Made by a program: the position numbers and the translations under genes
Source of the DNA: Bacteroides ovatus
Lineage (GTDB): Bacteria; Bacteroidota; Bacteroidia; Bacteroidales; Bacteroidaceae
DNA length: 64,000 nucleotides
NCBI RefSeq assembly: GCF_001314995.1
Contig: NZ_CP012938.1
Location: 2,852,001-2,916,000, forward strand
Direction of reading: 5' to 3'
In this document: piece by piece, positions 44,887 through 53,877 of the stretch
Position numbering within the stretch: position 1 is the first letter of the stretch
Layout: the number at the start of each line of letters is the position of its first letter
Notes under the pieces: generated by a model
What the model saw: the letters and a program-made list of their open reading frames with translations, nothing else
Databases searched by the model: none
What the model was told of the DNA's origin: nothing

Positions 44887-46173
44887 ATGGCAACAAAGAA
44901 TTTACATTTCGAGACTTTACAAGTTCATGTAGGACAAGAACAAGCAGATCCGGCAACAGATGCCCGTGCAGTACCTATTTATCAGACTACTTCTTATGTA
45001 TTTCACAACTCCGCTCACGCAGCCGCACGTTTCGGCCTGCAGGACCCGGGAAACATCTACGGTCGTCTGACCAACTCCACTCAAGGAGTTTTTGAACAAC
45101 GCGTAGCCGCTCTTGAAGGAGGAGTAGCAGGGCTGGCAGTTGCTTCGGGTGCCGCTGCTATCACTTATGCTTTCGAGAACATCACTCGTGCAGGCGACCA
45201 TATTGTGGCAGCCAAAACTATTTATGGAGGAAGCTATAACTTACTGGCTCATACCTTACCCAGTTATGGCATCACAACAACATTCGTTGATCCAAGTGAT
45301 TTATCGAACTTTGAAAAAGCCATTCAGGAAAATACGAAAGCCGTATTTATCGAGACATTGGGAAATCCGAACTCAAATATCATTGATATAGAGGCAGTAG
45401 CTGAAATAGCCCACCGCCACAAAATACCTTTGATTATTGACAACACATTTGGTACCCCGTATTTAATCCGCCCTATCGAACACGGAGCAGATATCGTAGT
45501 ACATTCCGCAACAAAATTCATTGGCGGACACGGTTCGTCATTAGGAGGAGTCATTGTAGATTCGGGCAAATTCGACTGGGTAGCTTCCGGCAAATTTCCA
45601 CAACTAACCGAACCTGATCCATGCTATCATGGCGTACGCTTCGTTGATGCAGCCGGTCCGGCTGCCTATGCCATCCGTATCCGGGCTATTCTGCTGCGCG
45701 ACACAGGTGCCACCATCAGTCCATTCAACGCTTTTATCCTGTTGCAAGGCTTGGAAACTCTTTCCTTGCGCGTAGAACGCCATGTAGAAAATGCATTGAA
45801 GGTAGTGAATTTCTTAAACAATCATCCGAAAGTGAAGAAAGTGAACCATCCGTCATTATCCAATCATCCTGACCATGCACTGTATCAACGTTACTTCCCG
45901 AATGGTGCCGGTTCCATTTTTACTTTCGAGGTAAAAGGCGGACAAGAGGAAGCACACCGCTTCATCGACAGCCTGGAGATTTTCTCCCTGCTTGCCAATG
46001 TTGCCGATGTGAAATCATTGGTGATCCACCCGGCAAGCACTACCCATTCACAGCTCAATGCACAGGAACTCGCCGAACAGGAGATTTATCCGGGCACCGT
46101 ACGTTTATCAATTGGAACGGAACATATTGATGACCTGATTGCGGATTTGGATCAGGCGCTTGCCAAAATCTAA
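44887..46173 (+). CDS. metY: O-acetylhomoserine sulfhydrylase
   Basis: Makes homocysteine from O-acetylhomoserine and sulfide, or takes methanethiol; PLP-dependent, cytosolic, homotetramer. 428 aa, the usual length of MetY rather than the shorter MetB/MetC. Seen: [40 protein letters not shown], the PLP aspartate in [15 protein letters not shown], and Schiff-base Lys in [17 protein letters not shown], ending [20 protein letters not shown]. It is preceded by a promoter with an Lrp-type dyad and followed by a hairpin and a small gene. Confidence 0.95.
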   Translation: MATKNLHFETLQVHVGQEQADPATDARAVPIYQTTSYVFHNSAHAAARFGLQDPGNIYGRLTNSTQGVFEQRVAALEGGVAGLAVASGAAAITYAFENITRAGDHIVAAKTIYGGSYNLLAHTLPSYGITTTFVDPSDLSNFEKAIQENTKAVFIETLGNPNSNIIDIEAVAEIAHRHKIPLIIDNTFGTPYLIRPIEHGADIVVHSATKFIGGHGSSLGGVIVDSGKFDWVASGKFPQLTEPDPCYHGVRFVDAAGPAAYAIRIRAILLRDTGATISPFNAFILLQGLETLSLRVERHVENALKVVNFLNNHPKVKKVNHPSLSNHPDHALYQRYFPNGAGSIFTFEVKGGQEEAHRFIDSLEIFSLLANVADVKSLVIHPASTTHSQLNAQELAEQEIYPGTVRLSIGTEHIDDLIADLDQALAKI

Positions 46174-46189
46174 CATTCAATCATTGAAC

Positions 46190-46248
46190 TTTCCATGACT
46201 GCAAGATGTTATACCTATATAACATTAAAAACATTGCAGTCATGGAAA
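46190..46248 (+). promoter_or_regulatory. long hairpin that hides the start codon of the small gene after metY
   Basis: TTTCCATGACTGCAA (46190-46204) pairs perfectly with TTGCAGTCATGGAAA (46234-46248). An inner dyad ATGTTATA...TATAACAT stacks in the loop. The 3' arm contains the ATG at 46242-46244. No T tract follows, so it is not a simple terminator. A second in-frame ATG at 46206 lies in the loop. Confidence 0.7.
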
Positions 46249-46481
46249 AATATTTAATACACAGCAACGAACTGCATCTGATAGACGCAGAGAAAATCCA
46301 TCAAGCCGTAGAAAAGATGGTGGAATCACTCGATTTAGCCGCAGGATCAACCACTAACTTCGATCTCTATCAGGTTGTGGAAAACTACTTTAAAGATCTC
46401 GAGAAAAGGAGAAAAATTAATCATGTACTGGGAATCAAAGAAGATAGATATGAACTAGCCGAAGATTTCGGTATAAAATAA
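46242..46481 (+). CDS. small conserved-looking protein downstream of metY, unknown
   Basis: 79 aa from ATG 46242, or 91 aa from ATG 46206. Helical and charged, no membrane segment or signal: LHLIDAEKIHQAVEKMVESL, then the middle TNFDLYQVVENYFKDLEKRR and end EDRYELAEDFGIK. Codon use is Bacteroides-like, which argues for a real gene. I do not recognise a family. It lies 68 bp behind metY, and its start codon sits inside a 15-bp stem, so its translation may be conditional. Confidence 0.65.
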   Translation: MEKYLIHSNELHLIDAEKIHQAVEKMVESLDLAAGSTTNFDLYQVVENYFKDLEKRRKINHVLGIKEDRYELAEDFGIK

Positions 46482-46521
46482 AAAAGAGATTTATTCAATC
46501 ACACCAGACAAGTTTTCCAAA

Positions 46522-46563
46522 AAATAAGGGAGTTGCACGTTAAGTACAACTCCCTTATTTTTT
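46522..46563. terminator. bidirectional terminator
   Basis: AAATAAGGGAGTTG pairs perfectly with CAACTCCCTTATTT across an 11-nt loop, with A and T runs outside. Between the small gene and the convergent mscS gene. Confidence 0.85.
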
Positions 46564-46583
46564 GAATTATCAGAGTATAACAA

Positions 46584-47492
46584 TCAATTTCCCTGATGCA
46601 CAGTAAGCTGTGGGAAAGGGAAGTTGATACCTTTTTCATTGAAGGTTTCGTAAATAGCTTTATTGGTATCGAAATAAACACCCCAATAATCTCCGCTATT
46701 TACCCATACACGTACCACCACATTCACACTGCTGGCATCTAGCGCATGAAGAGCTATAAACGGAGCAGGTTCATTCAAGATACGTTTATCTTCAGCCAGA
46801 ATATCACGAACTATCTGCTGAACCTTATTGTAATCTTCCCCATAATCTATACCAATAATCCATTCTACACGGCGGGTTTCCTGGTGACTGTAATTAATCA
46901 CTACTCCACTACTTAATGAACCATTCGGTATATAAATCAGTTTATTATCCCCAGTAGTAAGGATGGTATGGAATATCTGAATTTCTTTTACTGTACCGGC
47001 TGATCCCTGCTGTGTTTCTATCCAATCGCCAACTTTATAAGGTTTGAACAAAAGAATAACCAGTCCACCGGCAAAGTTTTGCAGATTACCGGATAAAGCC
47101 ATACCGACAGCGACACCGGCGGAAGCCAATAAAGCCGCAAATGAAGTTGTCTCAACTCCCAAGGCACCGACAACAGAAATGATTAACAGGATTGTCAACA
47201 GAATATTGACCAGACTTCTAACGAAAGTTTTGATACTTACATCTACTTTTCGTTTATCCATCAGACGCCTGATGAATTTGTTGAGCAGCGAGATGAGGAA
47301 ACGTCCGACGACAAAGACAAGGACCGCAATCAATATACGTTCTCCGGCACGAATACCGAAGTCTATCAATTGTTGAGTAATCAGCGAAAGCTTATCCAAT
47401 CCGTCAGCATTGGCAATCGCCTCTTTCATTAATTCGTCTGCAGCCACTTGCACAGAGTCCGCAGCTTGTGTTGCTTGCAATAATAGTAGCAT
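46584..47492 (-). CDS. small-conductance mechanosensitive channel (MscS family)
   Basis: 302 aa. A periplasmic-leaning N-terminal stretch is followed by three helices (about 50-70, 92-115, and the pore helix 120-145 with SAGVAVGMALSGNLQNFAGG). The cytoplasmic beta domain carries FKPYKVGDWIE and YIPNGSLSSGVVINYS and ends with the cage domain. It opens under membrane tension to release solutes after osmotic downshock. The glycine/alanine-packed pore helix matches E. coli MscS. Single gene, convergent with the metY-side gene. Confidence 0.93.
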   Translation of the reverse strand: MLLLLQATQAADSVQVAADELMKEAIANADGLDKLSLITQQLIDFGIRAGERILIAVLVFVVGRFLISLLNKFIRRLMDKRKVDVSIKTFVRSLVNILLTILLIISVVGALGVETTSFAALLASAGVAVGMALSGNLQNFAGGLVILLFKPYKVGDWIETQQGSAGTVKEIQIFHTILTTGDNKLIYIPNGSLSSGVVINYSHQETRRVEWIIGIDYGEDYNKVQQIVRDILAEDKRILNEPAPFIALHALDASSVNVVVRVWVNSGDYWGVYFDTNKAIYETFNEKGINFPFPQLTVHQGN

Positions 47493-47581
47493 AATTAAAT
47501 ATATATTAAGTGAATAAATGCAGTTTTGTTATTTCAACAATTTACAAAGTTATATTGTTTTTAGTGAATCTAAAAGTTTTT

Positions 47582-47613
47582 TTTGCTTTCCTCCTGCAAA
47601 AGCAGTATTTTTG
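47582..47613 (+). promoter_or_regulatory. promoter of the thiamine operon
   Basis: -33 TTTG at 47582-47585 and -7 TATTTTTG at 47606-47613, spaced 20 bp. The start near 47620 is exactly at the head of the TPP riboswitch. Confidence 0.75.
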
Positions 47614-47619
47614 TCACCG

Positions 47620-47705
47620 ATTCACTGGTAGGGGTGCCTTAACATGACGGGCTGAGAACATACCCATAGAATCTGATCCGGGTAATGCCGGCGTAGAGAA
47701 CTAAT
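47620..47705 (+). promoter_or_regulatory. TPP riboswitch (THI element)
   Basis: Shows the conserved THI-box order: GGGGTGCC at 47631, CTGAGA at 47652, then ACCC, GAATCTGATCCGGGTAATGC-like P4/P5 (TGATCCGGGTAATGCCGG) and GCGTAGAGAA. It ends 12 nt before the start codon of the thiamine receptor, so it may act by hiding the ribosome-binding site when TPP is bound. It controls the three-gene operon downstream. Confidence 0.95.
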
Positions 47706-47717
47706 TAGTAAGCAAAA

Positions 47718-49967
47718 ATGAAAAGAATTGTATGGATGGCCGTCGCCTTATTGGGCGCAGGTATCACTGTTCATGCACAGACGAGTGCAAAGGATAGTAT
47801 GAGAGTAGTAAACCTGCAAGAGGTGCAGGTAGTGTCCACACGTGCCACAGCCAAAACTCCCGTGGCATTCACCAATATAGGCAAAGCAGAACTCAAAAAG
47901 GTAAACTTCGGACAGGATATCCCCTATCTGCTAAGTATGACTCCTTCCACACTGACCACATCGGATGCAGGAGCTGGTATCGGCTATACGACACTTCGCG
48001 TACGTGGAACCGATGGCACACGAATCAACATCACGGTAAACGGCATACCGATGAACGATGCCGAAAGCCATAACCTGTTCTGGGTGAATATGCCCGACTT
48101 TTCTTCTTCCGTAAAAGATATGCAGGTGCAGCGCGGAGCAGGTACATCGACGAACGGAGCAGGTGCTTTCGGAGCCAGTGTCAATATGCAAACCGAAGGT
48201 GCATCTATGAAACCATACGCCGAATTCAATGGTTCATACGGTTCGTTCAACACGCACAAGGAAACAGTGAAAGTGGGAACCGGCCTACTCAATAACCACT
48301 GGACGTTTGACGCCCGCCTTTCCAATATCGGTACGGACGGATACATAGACCGTGCTTCGGTGGACTTGAACTCTTACTACCTGCAAGGAGGTTATTTTGC
48401 AGAAAACACATCTGTGAAGCTCATTGCATTTGCCGGAAAAGAAAAAACATATCATGCTTGGGGATACGCAACAAAAGAGCAAATGGAAAAATTCGGCAGA
48501 CGCTACAATCCTTGCGGGGAAATGTACACTGATGCCAACGGCAAAAAATATTATTACGACGACCAAACAGATAATTATCTGCAAAAGAATTATCAGCTTC
48601 TCTTCAATCATACTTTCTCGACAGCCTGGAATCTGAACGTTGCCTTACATTATACCAAAGGTGACGGTTATTACGAAGAGTACAAAGACGGCAGATACCT
48701 GATAGAATATGGTTTAAAATCATTTACAATAGATGGAACCGAAGTATCTAAAAGCGATTTAGTCCGTCAAAAGAAGATGGACAACAAATTCGGCGGCGGC
48801 GTTTTTTCTCTCAATTACATGGCTAACAGGCTAAATGCGTCTCTGGGAGGTGGTTTGAATCAATACCGGGGCAATAACTTCGGAAGAGTTCCCTGGGTGA
48901 AAAACTACGTAGGTTCTCTATCTCCCGACCATGAATATTACCGCAACAAATCCAAGAAGACCGATGGAAATATTTATCTGAAAGCGAACTACGATCTTAC
49001 TAGAGGACTAAGTGCTTATGCCGATCTCCAGTATCGCCACATCAACTATACCATCGACGGAAACAATGATAAATATGACTGGAGTAAAAATGCGCTGCGT
49101 CCACTGGCAGTAGATAAAAAGTTCGATTTCTTTAATCCGAAAGTAGGATTAAACTGGAACATCACTTCCAACCATCGTGTCTATGCCTCTTTCTCGGTTG
49201 CTCAAAAAGAGCCAACAAGAAACAATTATACGGATGGCGATCCGGACTCGTACCCCAAAGCAGAAAAGCTGCTCGACTATGAAGCGGGATATACCTTTGC
49301 CAACCAATGGCTGACAGCAGGTGCAAACTTCTACTACATGGACTATACCGACCAACTGGTTCTGACCGGAGCCTTAAACGATATAGGTGAAGCACTGACC
49401 GAAAACGTGCCGGACAGTTATCGCATGGGAATCGAAATCATGCTGGGAATCAAACCGTGCAAATGGTTTCAATGGGATATCAACGCTACATGGAGCAAAA
49501 ACCGTATTCAGGATTTCGTAGAGAGCCTGCCGGGCTACCACTATAATGACGACGGTAGCTCTACTTCTCTCCCGACTATTCAGATAAAGCATAAAGACAC
49601 TCACATTGCTTTCTCACCGGACTTCTTACTCAACAATCGTTTCTCATTCAATTATAAGGGATTCGAAGCTGCCCTGCAATCACAGTTCGTGAGCAAACAG
49701 TATATGACAAACGCAGAAGTTGAAGAACTGACTCTTGATAAGTATTTTGTCAGCAACCTCAATCTGGCGTACAGCTTCCGTCCCAAGAAAGTACTGAAAG
49801 AAGTCACCATAGGATTTACTGTATACAATCTGTTTAATGAAAAATATGAAAACAACGGCTGGGCATCAAGTGACTACACCGATACGCTGGAAAATCGGGG
49901 AAACTATGCCGGATATGCAGCTCAAGCAGGAACAAACGTTATGGGACATGTTTCTTTCCGCTTTTAA
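47718..49967 (+). CDS. TonB-dependent outer membrane receptor for thiamine
   Basis: 749 aa. Signal peptide (MKRIVWMAVALLGAGITVHA), then a short TonB-box region (VNLQEVQVVSTRA), the plug (YTTLRVRGTDGTRINITVNG, then GAGTSTNGAGAFGASVNMQT) and a 22-strand barrel with terminal VMGHVSFRF. It lacks the SusC carboxypeptidase-like domain and SusD partner, as vitamin receptors do. The TPP riboswitch ahead and PnuT plus thiamine pyrophosphokinase behind identify thiamine as the substrate. The orthologous locus of B. thetaiotaomicron is known for thiamine import. Confidence 0.93.
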   Translation: MKRIVWMAVALLGAGITVHAQTSAKDSMRVVNLQEVQVVSTRATAKTPVAFTNIGKAELKKVNFGQDIPYLLSMTPSTLTTSDAGAGIGYTTLRVRGTDGTRINITVNGIPMNDAESHNLFWVNMPDFSSSVKDMQVQRGAGTSTNGAGAFGASVNMQTEGASMKPYAEFNGSYGSFNTHKETVKVGTGLLNNHWTFDARLSNIGTDGYIDRASVDLNSYYLQGGYFAENTSVKLIAFAGKEKTYHAWGYATKEQMEKFGRRYNPCGEMYTDANGKKYYYDDQTDNYLQKNYQLLFNHTFSTAWNLNVALHYTKGDGYYEEYKDGRYLIEYGLKSFTIDGTEVSKSDLVRQKKMDNKFGGGVFSLNYMANRLNASLGGGLNQYRGNNFGRVPWVKNYVGSLSPDHEYYRNKSKKTDGNIYLKANYDLTRGLSAYADLQYRHINYTIDGNNDKYDWSKNALRPLAVDKKFDFFNPKVGLNWNITSNHRVYASFSVAQKEPTRNNYTDGDPDSYPKAEKLLDYEAGYTFANQWLTAGANFYYMDYTDQLVLTGALNDIGEALTENVPDSYRMGIEIMLGIKPCKWFQWDINATWSKNRIQDFVESLPGYHYNDDGSSTSLPTIQIKHKDTHIAFSPDFLLNNRFSFNYKGFEAALQSQFVSKQYMTNAEVEELTLDKYFVSNLNLAYSFRPKKVLKEVTIGFTVYNLFNEKYENNGWASSDYTDTLENRGNYAGYAAQAGTNVMGHVSFRF

Positions 49968-49979
49968 TCACACAGAGTT

Positions 49980-50591
49980 ATGGAATTGAATTTTCTGGAA
50001 ATATTCGGTACGATTGTCGGGCTAGTCTACCTTTGGTTAGAGTACCGGGCAAGTATCTACCTTTGGATAGCGGGTATTGTGATGCCTGCCATCTACATCT
50101 TCGTATATTACAAAGCCGGATTGTATGCTGACTTTGGCATCAATATCTACTACCTGATAGCTGCCATCTACGGCTGGTTCTTCTGGATGTGGGGACACAG
50201 GAAAAAGAAAGGTCAACTGACGACAGCAGATGCTTCAACCGGTGACACCCCTAAAGATCTTCCTATCGTACATACTCCGGGAAAATGTTACTTGCCTCTT
50301 TTTCTGGTATTCGTCGTTTCTTTCCTCGGTATTGCATGGATACTGATAGCATATACGGATAGCAATGTTCCCTGGCTAGATAGCTTTACTACCGCATTGA
50401 GCATTGTCGGTATGTGGATGCTGGCACGCAAATACGTCGAGCAATGGTTTGCCTGGATTTTTGTGGATATTGTCTGCTGCGGACTTTATATCTACAAAGA
50501 CCTTTATTTTACTTCCGCTTTATACGGACTTTACTCCATTATAGCTATCTTTGGCTACTTTAAGTGGAAAAAATTAATGAGCATACAATGA
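49980..50591 (+). CDS. pnuT: PnuT-type thiamine inner-membrane transporter
   Basis: 203 aa of the PnuC family (facilitators of the NAD/thiamine precursor class), about seven helices. The family's W-x-x-Y motif-like YLIAAIYGWFFWMWG is present, as is the mid-protein soluble loop (residues about 75-100) and the EQWFAWIFVDIVCCGLYIYK helix. PnuT passes thiamine by diffusion and the next gene traps it by pyrophosphorylation. It overlaps the kinase gene by 4 bp (ATGA), which couples translation. Confidence 0.93.
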   Translation: MELNFLEIFGTIVGLVYLWLEYRASIYLWIAGIVMPAIYIFVYYKAGLYADFGINIYYLIAAIYGWFFWMWGHRKKKGQLTTADASTGDTPKDLPIVHTPGKCYLPLFLVFVVSFLGIAWILIAYTDSNVPWLDSFTTALSIVGMWMLARKYVEQWFAWIFVDIVCCGLYIYKDLYFTSALYGLYSIIAIFGYFKWKKLMSIQ

Positions 50592-51214
50592 AATACGAAC
50601 ACTATACTCCCGAAGCCGTGATACTTGCCAATGGCGAATATCCCAGCCATCCTCTTCCCCTGCAAATGCTGGAAAATGCAGAATTTGTAGTTTGCTGTGA
50701 CGGGGCTGCCAATGAATATATCCTGCGTGGGCATACCCCCGATGTAATTATCGGTGACGGGGATTCTCTTTCCCCGGAATATAAAGAACTTTTCTCCCCT
50801 ATTGTACATCAGATAGCGGATCAAGAAACGAACGACCAAACCAAAGCCGTTCATTTCCTGCAAAAGAAAGGATTCCGGAGAATTGCCATCGTCGGAGCCA
50901 CCGGCAAACGGGAAGATCATACGTTAGGAAACATCAGTCTGCTGATCGACTACATGAAAGATGGTATCGAGGTACGTACCATTACCGATTATGGTATGTT
51001 TATCCCCGCCAAAGACACGCAAACCTTCGCCTCTCATCCGGGGCAACAAGTTTCTATTTTCAATTTCGGAGCGAAAGGATTGCAAGGAGAGGGATTAGTT
51101 TATCCTCTTAGTGATTTTACTAATTGGTGGCAAGGAACGCTTAATGAAGCAACAGCAAATGAGTTTACTGTTCATTGTACGGGAGAATATTTAGTATTCT
51201 TAGCTTCTATATAA
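50588..51214 (+). CDS. thiamine pyrophosphokinase
   Basis: Transfers pyrophosphate from ATP to thiamine, giving TPP and locking it in the cell. 208 aa from ATG 50588, which overlaps the pnuT stop by 4 bp; an in-frame ATG at 50564 lies inside pnuT. Seen: CDGAANEYILRGHTPDVIIG, then GDGDSLSPEY, the catalytic block DQETNDQTKAVHFLQKKG, and GATGKREDHTLGNISLL. Cytosolic. Last gene of the TPP-riboswitch operon. Tail hairpin at 51258-51323. Confidence 0.95.
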   Translation: MKYEHYTPEAVILANGEYPSHPLPLQMLENAEFVVCCDGAANEYILRGHTPDVIIGDGDSLSPEYKELFSPIVHQIADQETNDQTKAVHFLQKKGFRRIAIVGATGKREDHTLGNISLLIDYMKDGIEVRTITDYGMFIPAKDTQTFASHPGQQVSIFNFGAKGLQGEGLVYPLSDFTNWWQGTLNEATANEFTVHCTGEYLVFLASI

Positions 51215-51257
51215 ACTATATTGCAATTATCCGGTTTATGCCACCCTATTGTCACAA

Positions 51258-51323
51258 TTGTGCCACCTTGTTGGCACGACCGTGACACTTCGATGGCACA
51301 ACCGTGCCAACAAGGTGGCACAA
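51258..51323. repeat. 20-bp perfect inverted repeat in a TGGCAC-rich cluster
   Basis: TTGTGCCACCTTGTTGGCAC at 51258-51277 is matched by its exact reverse complement at 51304-51323. The 26-nt loop also holds variants (GTGACAC, ATGGCACAACC). It lies between the convergent thiamine and threonine operons and may serve as a shared transcription stop, but it lacks a T tract. Confidence 0.75.
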
Positions 51324-51346
51324 ATTCATTCATAGGAAGAAGAGGA

Positions 51347-52648
51347 TTAAAGCGTCAACAAATACTTCTTGAAGTCCGCAAAGTCTTTTGTCATTTGAAG
51401 GCTTTTTTTCTCGCCTTTCATAAATTCCTGCAATTTGGCAGGGATTTCTACCGCTTCTCCAATAATGCTTTCCACTGTTTCGAGGAACTTGGCAGGATGA
51501 GCCGTTTCAAGGAATACACCTGTTTCTCCCTCTTTCAAGCCTTCTACCAACGCACGATATCCACAAGCACCATGAGGATCAAGGAGATAATGATGTTCTT
51601 TCCAGGTTTCCTTCACCGTTTCGCGGATTTGCTCATCGGTATAAGTTGTTCCTGAAATCTCGGCAGAGATATCAGCATGTGAACCACTATATAAATCGAG
51701 TACGCGGGCAAAGTTACTCGGATCGCCTACGTCCATAGCATTAGCAATCGTTGCGATAGACGGACGGGAATTATATTTACCTGTCTGCAGATATTGATAG
51801 AAAATATCGTTGCGGTTATTAGCAGCAATGAAACGCTTCACGGGTAAACCCATCTTCTTGCCAAACAATCCGGCGGTGATATTTCCGAAGTTTCCACTAG
51901 GTACACAGATTACAGCATTATCAGCTTTTCCGGCACGTTTCAATTGTGCATAAGCATAGAAATAATAGAATGCCTGCGGCAAGAAACGGGCTACATTGAT
52001 GGAGTTGGCAGAAGTCAACGAAAGGTGTTCATTCAATTCTTTATCCATGAAAGCAGATTTCACCAATGCCTGACAATCATCAAATGTTCCGTCCACTTCA
52101 AGCGCAGTAATATTCTGTCCGAGCGTAGTGAATTGCTTCTCCTGTATTTCGCTCACTTTTCCTTTCGGATAAAGCACATACACATGAATACCTTCCACAC
52201 CCAGAAAGCCGTTGGCAACAGCACTTCCCGTATCACCGGAAGTAGCTACCAATACATTGACATTCTTTTGTCCTTCTTTTTTAATGAAGTATCCCAAAAG
52301 GCGCGCCATGAAACGACCGCCTACATCTTTAAATGCTAACGTCGGTCCGTGGAAAAGTTCAAGTGAATAGATGTTATCTGCCACCTTAACCAAAGGTACA
52401 TCGAAACTTAATGTATCATATACAATCTGTTTCAGCGTATCGGCAGGAATATCCTCACCGAAGAAAGCATCGGCTACGCGATAAGCAATTTCCTGAAAGG
52501 ATAAACTATCAATCGTATCGTAAAAGTCCTGTGGAAGAGGTTTGATAGACATAGGCATAAACAGCCCTTTGTCGGCAGCAAGCCCTTTTACCACCGCTTC
52601 TTGCAGTGAGGCAACAGGTGCTTGTTTATTCGTACTATAATATTTCAT
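51347..52648 (-). CDS. thrC: threonine synthase
   Basis: Converts O-phosphohomoserine to threonine with PLP (fold type II), cytosolic. 433 aa. Seen: MKYYSTNKQAPVASLQEAVV opening, the PLP lysine in GPTLAFKDVGGRFMARLL, VATSGDTGSAVANGFLG for the phosphate/PLP ring, and the VPSGNFGNITAGLFGKKMG block that binds the cofactor phosphate. Last gene of the thrA-apgM-thrC operon, 13 bp behind the mutase-like gene. Confidence 0.96.
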   Translation of the reverse strand: MKYYSTNKQAPVASLQEAVVKGLAADKGLFMPMSIKPLPQDFYDTIDSLSFQEIAYRVADAFFGEDIPADTLKQIVYDTLSFDVPLVKVADNIYSLELFHGPTLAFKDVGGRFMARLLGYFIKKEGQKNVNVLVATSGDTGSAVANGFLGVEGIHVYVLYPKGKVSEIQEKQFTTLGQNITALEVDGTFDDCQALVKSAFMDKELNEHLSLTSANSINVARFLPQAFYYFYAYAQLKRAGKADNAVICVPSGNFGNITAGLFGKKMGLPVKRFIAANNRNDIFYQYLQTGKYNSRPSIATIANAMDVGDPSNFARVLDLYSGSHADISAEISGTTYTDEQIRETVKETWKEHHYLLDPHGACGYRALVEGLKEGETGVFLETAHPAKFLETVESIIGEAVEIPAKLQEFMKGEKKSLQMTKDFADFKKYLLTL

Positions 52649-52661
52649 AATCTGTGGTGAC

Positions 52662-53867
52662 TTATTTCATGAATTCTTTTATAAACTCGTCTTCTTTCAG
52701 AAGTCCGTAACTACCGTTGCAAGCGGCTATTTCATCATACGTCTGCACTTCGTCCGACTCGATACCCGGATACCAGATAAGAAACGGAATGGGATCAGAT
52801 GTATGAGTCCGAAGCTCACAGGGAGTAGGATGATCGGGCAATACAGCAATGGCTACCGGTTCGTCCCAATCTTTCACTGCTTCATAAATAGGACCTACGG
52901 CACGTTTATCAAGATTCTCGATAGTGAGAAGTTTCAAGTCGATGTCTCCTTCGTGTCCGGCCTCATCACTGGCTTCGATATGCAGATAAACAAAATCATC
53001 CGTCTTCAATGCTTCCAAGGCAGCGGTCACTTTGTTTTCATAGTTCGTATTATAAAGTCCGGTCGCTCCCTCTACTGCGATGCGACGTAAATCAGCATAA
53101 TAACCGATTCCGTTTATCAGATCGACAGCCGAGATGACTGCTCCTTTCTTTACCTGTGGGAAAGTCTCGGAGAAAGTAGGCATCTGCGGACGGTAACCGG
53201 GACTCCAGGGCCAAATACTGTTCGCAGGATCTTTACCTTCTGCCATACGTTTCAGATTCAATGGATGATCTTTCAGCAATTCCTGTGATTTCAGAATCAG
53301 GTCGTTAATCAGATCTGCCGTTTCTTGCGCTTCCGGAACCAATGGTTTCACCATCAATGGACGGAAAGGTTTCAAAGGTACATCATGCGGAGGTGTACAA
53401 TCCAGTTCTTTATTACCTCCCTTGATAACCAATAGATGGCGGTACTGAACTCCTGTATGAAAGCGTACGCGGTCATTGCCCAGTTTTTCTTGCAAATATT
53501 GAATCAATACATCTGCTTCTTCCGTAGATATATGTCCGGAGGAGTGATTCTTCAGAATATCTCCTTCCACACAAATCAAATTACAGCGCATTGCCATCTC
53601 GCCCGGTTTCAGATCCACACCAATACTGGCAGCTTCCAGCGGTCCGCGACCTTCATATACCTTTGGCAAATTATATCCCAACACGGACATATTGGCAACT
53701 TCACTACCCGGATGGAAACCTTCCGCCACAGTAATCAGGCGGCCGTTACGTCCCATGCGAGCTAGCTTATCCATATAAGGCGTCTTTGCATATTGCAGGA
53801 GCGTCTTGTCCCCTAATGACTTCACTGGCCAATCGGCCATTCCGTCTCCCAATATGATAATATGTTT
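52662..53867 (-). CDS. apgM: ApgM-like protein in thr operon, likely homoserine kinase analogue
   Basis: 401 aa from ATG 53867 (MKHIIILGDGMADWPVKSLG); an ATG at 53885 would overlap thrA by 8 bp. Alkaline-phosphatase-fold, cofactor-independent phosphoglycerate mutase of the archaeal type. Metal-site motifs visible: ILGDGMADW, then NHSSGHISTEEA, IEASDEAGHEGDIDLKL and AVLPDHPTP. Position between thrA and thrC, with no thrB here, has long suggested it replaces homoserine kinase in Bacteroidetes. That role is inference from context. Confidence 0.88.
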   Translation of the reverse strand, partial: KHIIILGDGMADWPVKSLGDKTLLQYAKTPYMDKLARMGRNGRLITVAEGFHPGSEVANMSVLGYNLPKVYEGRGPLEAASIGVDLKPGEMAMRCNLICVEGDILKNHSSGHISTEEADVLIQYLQEKLGNDRVRFHTGVQYRHLLVIKGGNKELDCTPPHDVPLKPFRPLMVKPLVPEAQETADLINDLILKSQELLKDHPLNLKRMAEGKDPANSIWPWSPGYRPQMPTFSETFPQVKKGAVISAVDLINGIGYYADLRRIAVEGATGLYNTNYENKVTAALEALKTDDFVYLHIEASDEAGHEGDIDLKLLTIENLDKRAVGPIYEAVKDWDEPVAIAVLPDHPTPCELRTHTSDPIPFLIWYPGIESDEVQTYDEIAACNGSYGLLKEDEFIKEFMK

Positions 53868-53877
53868 CATAAGGCGT

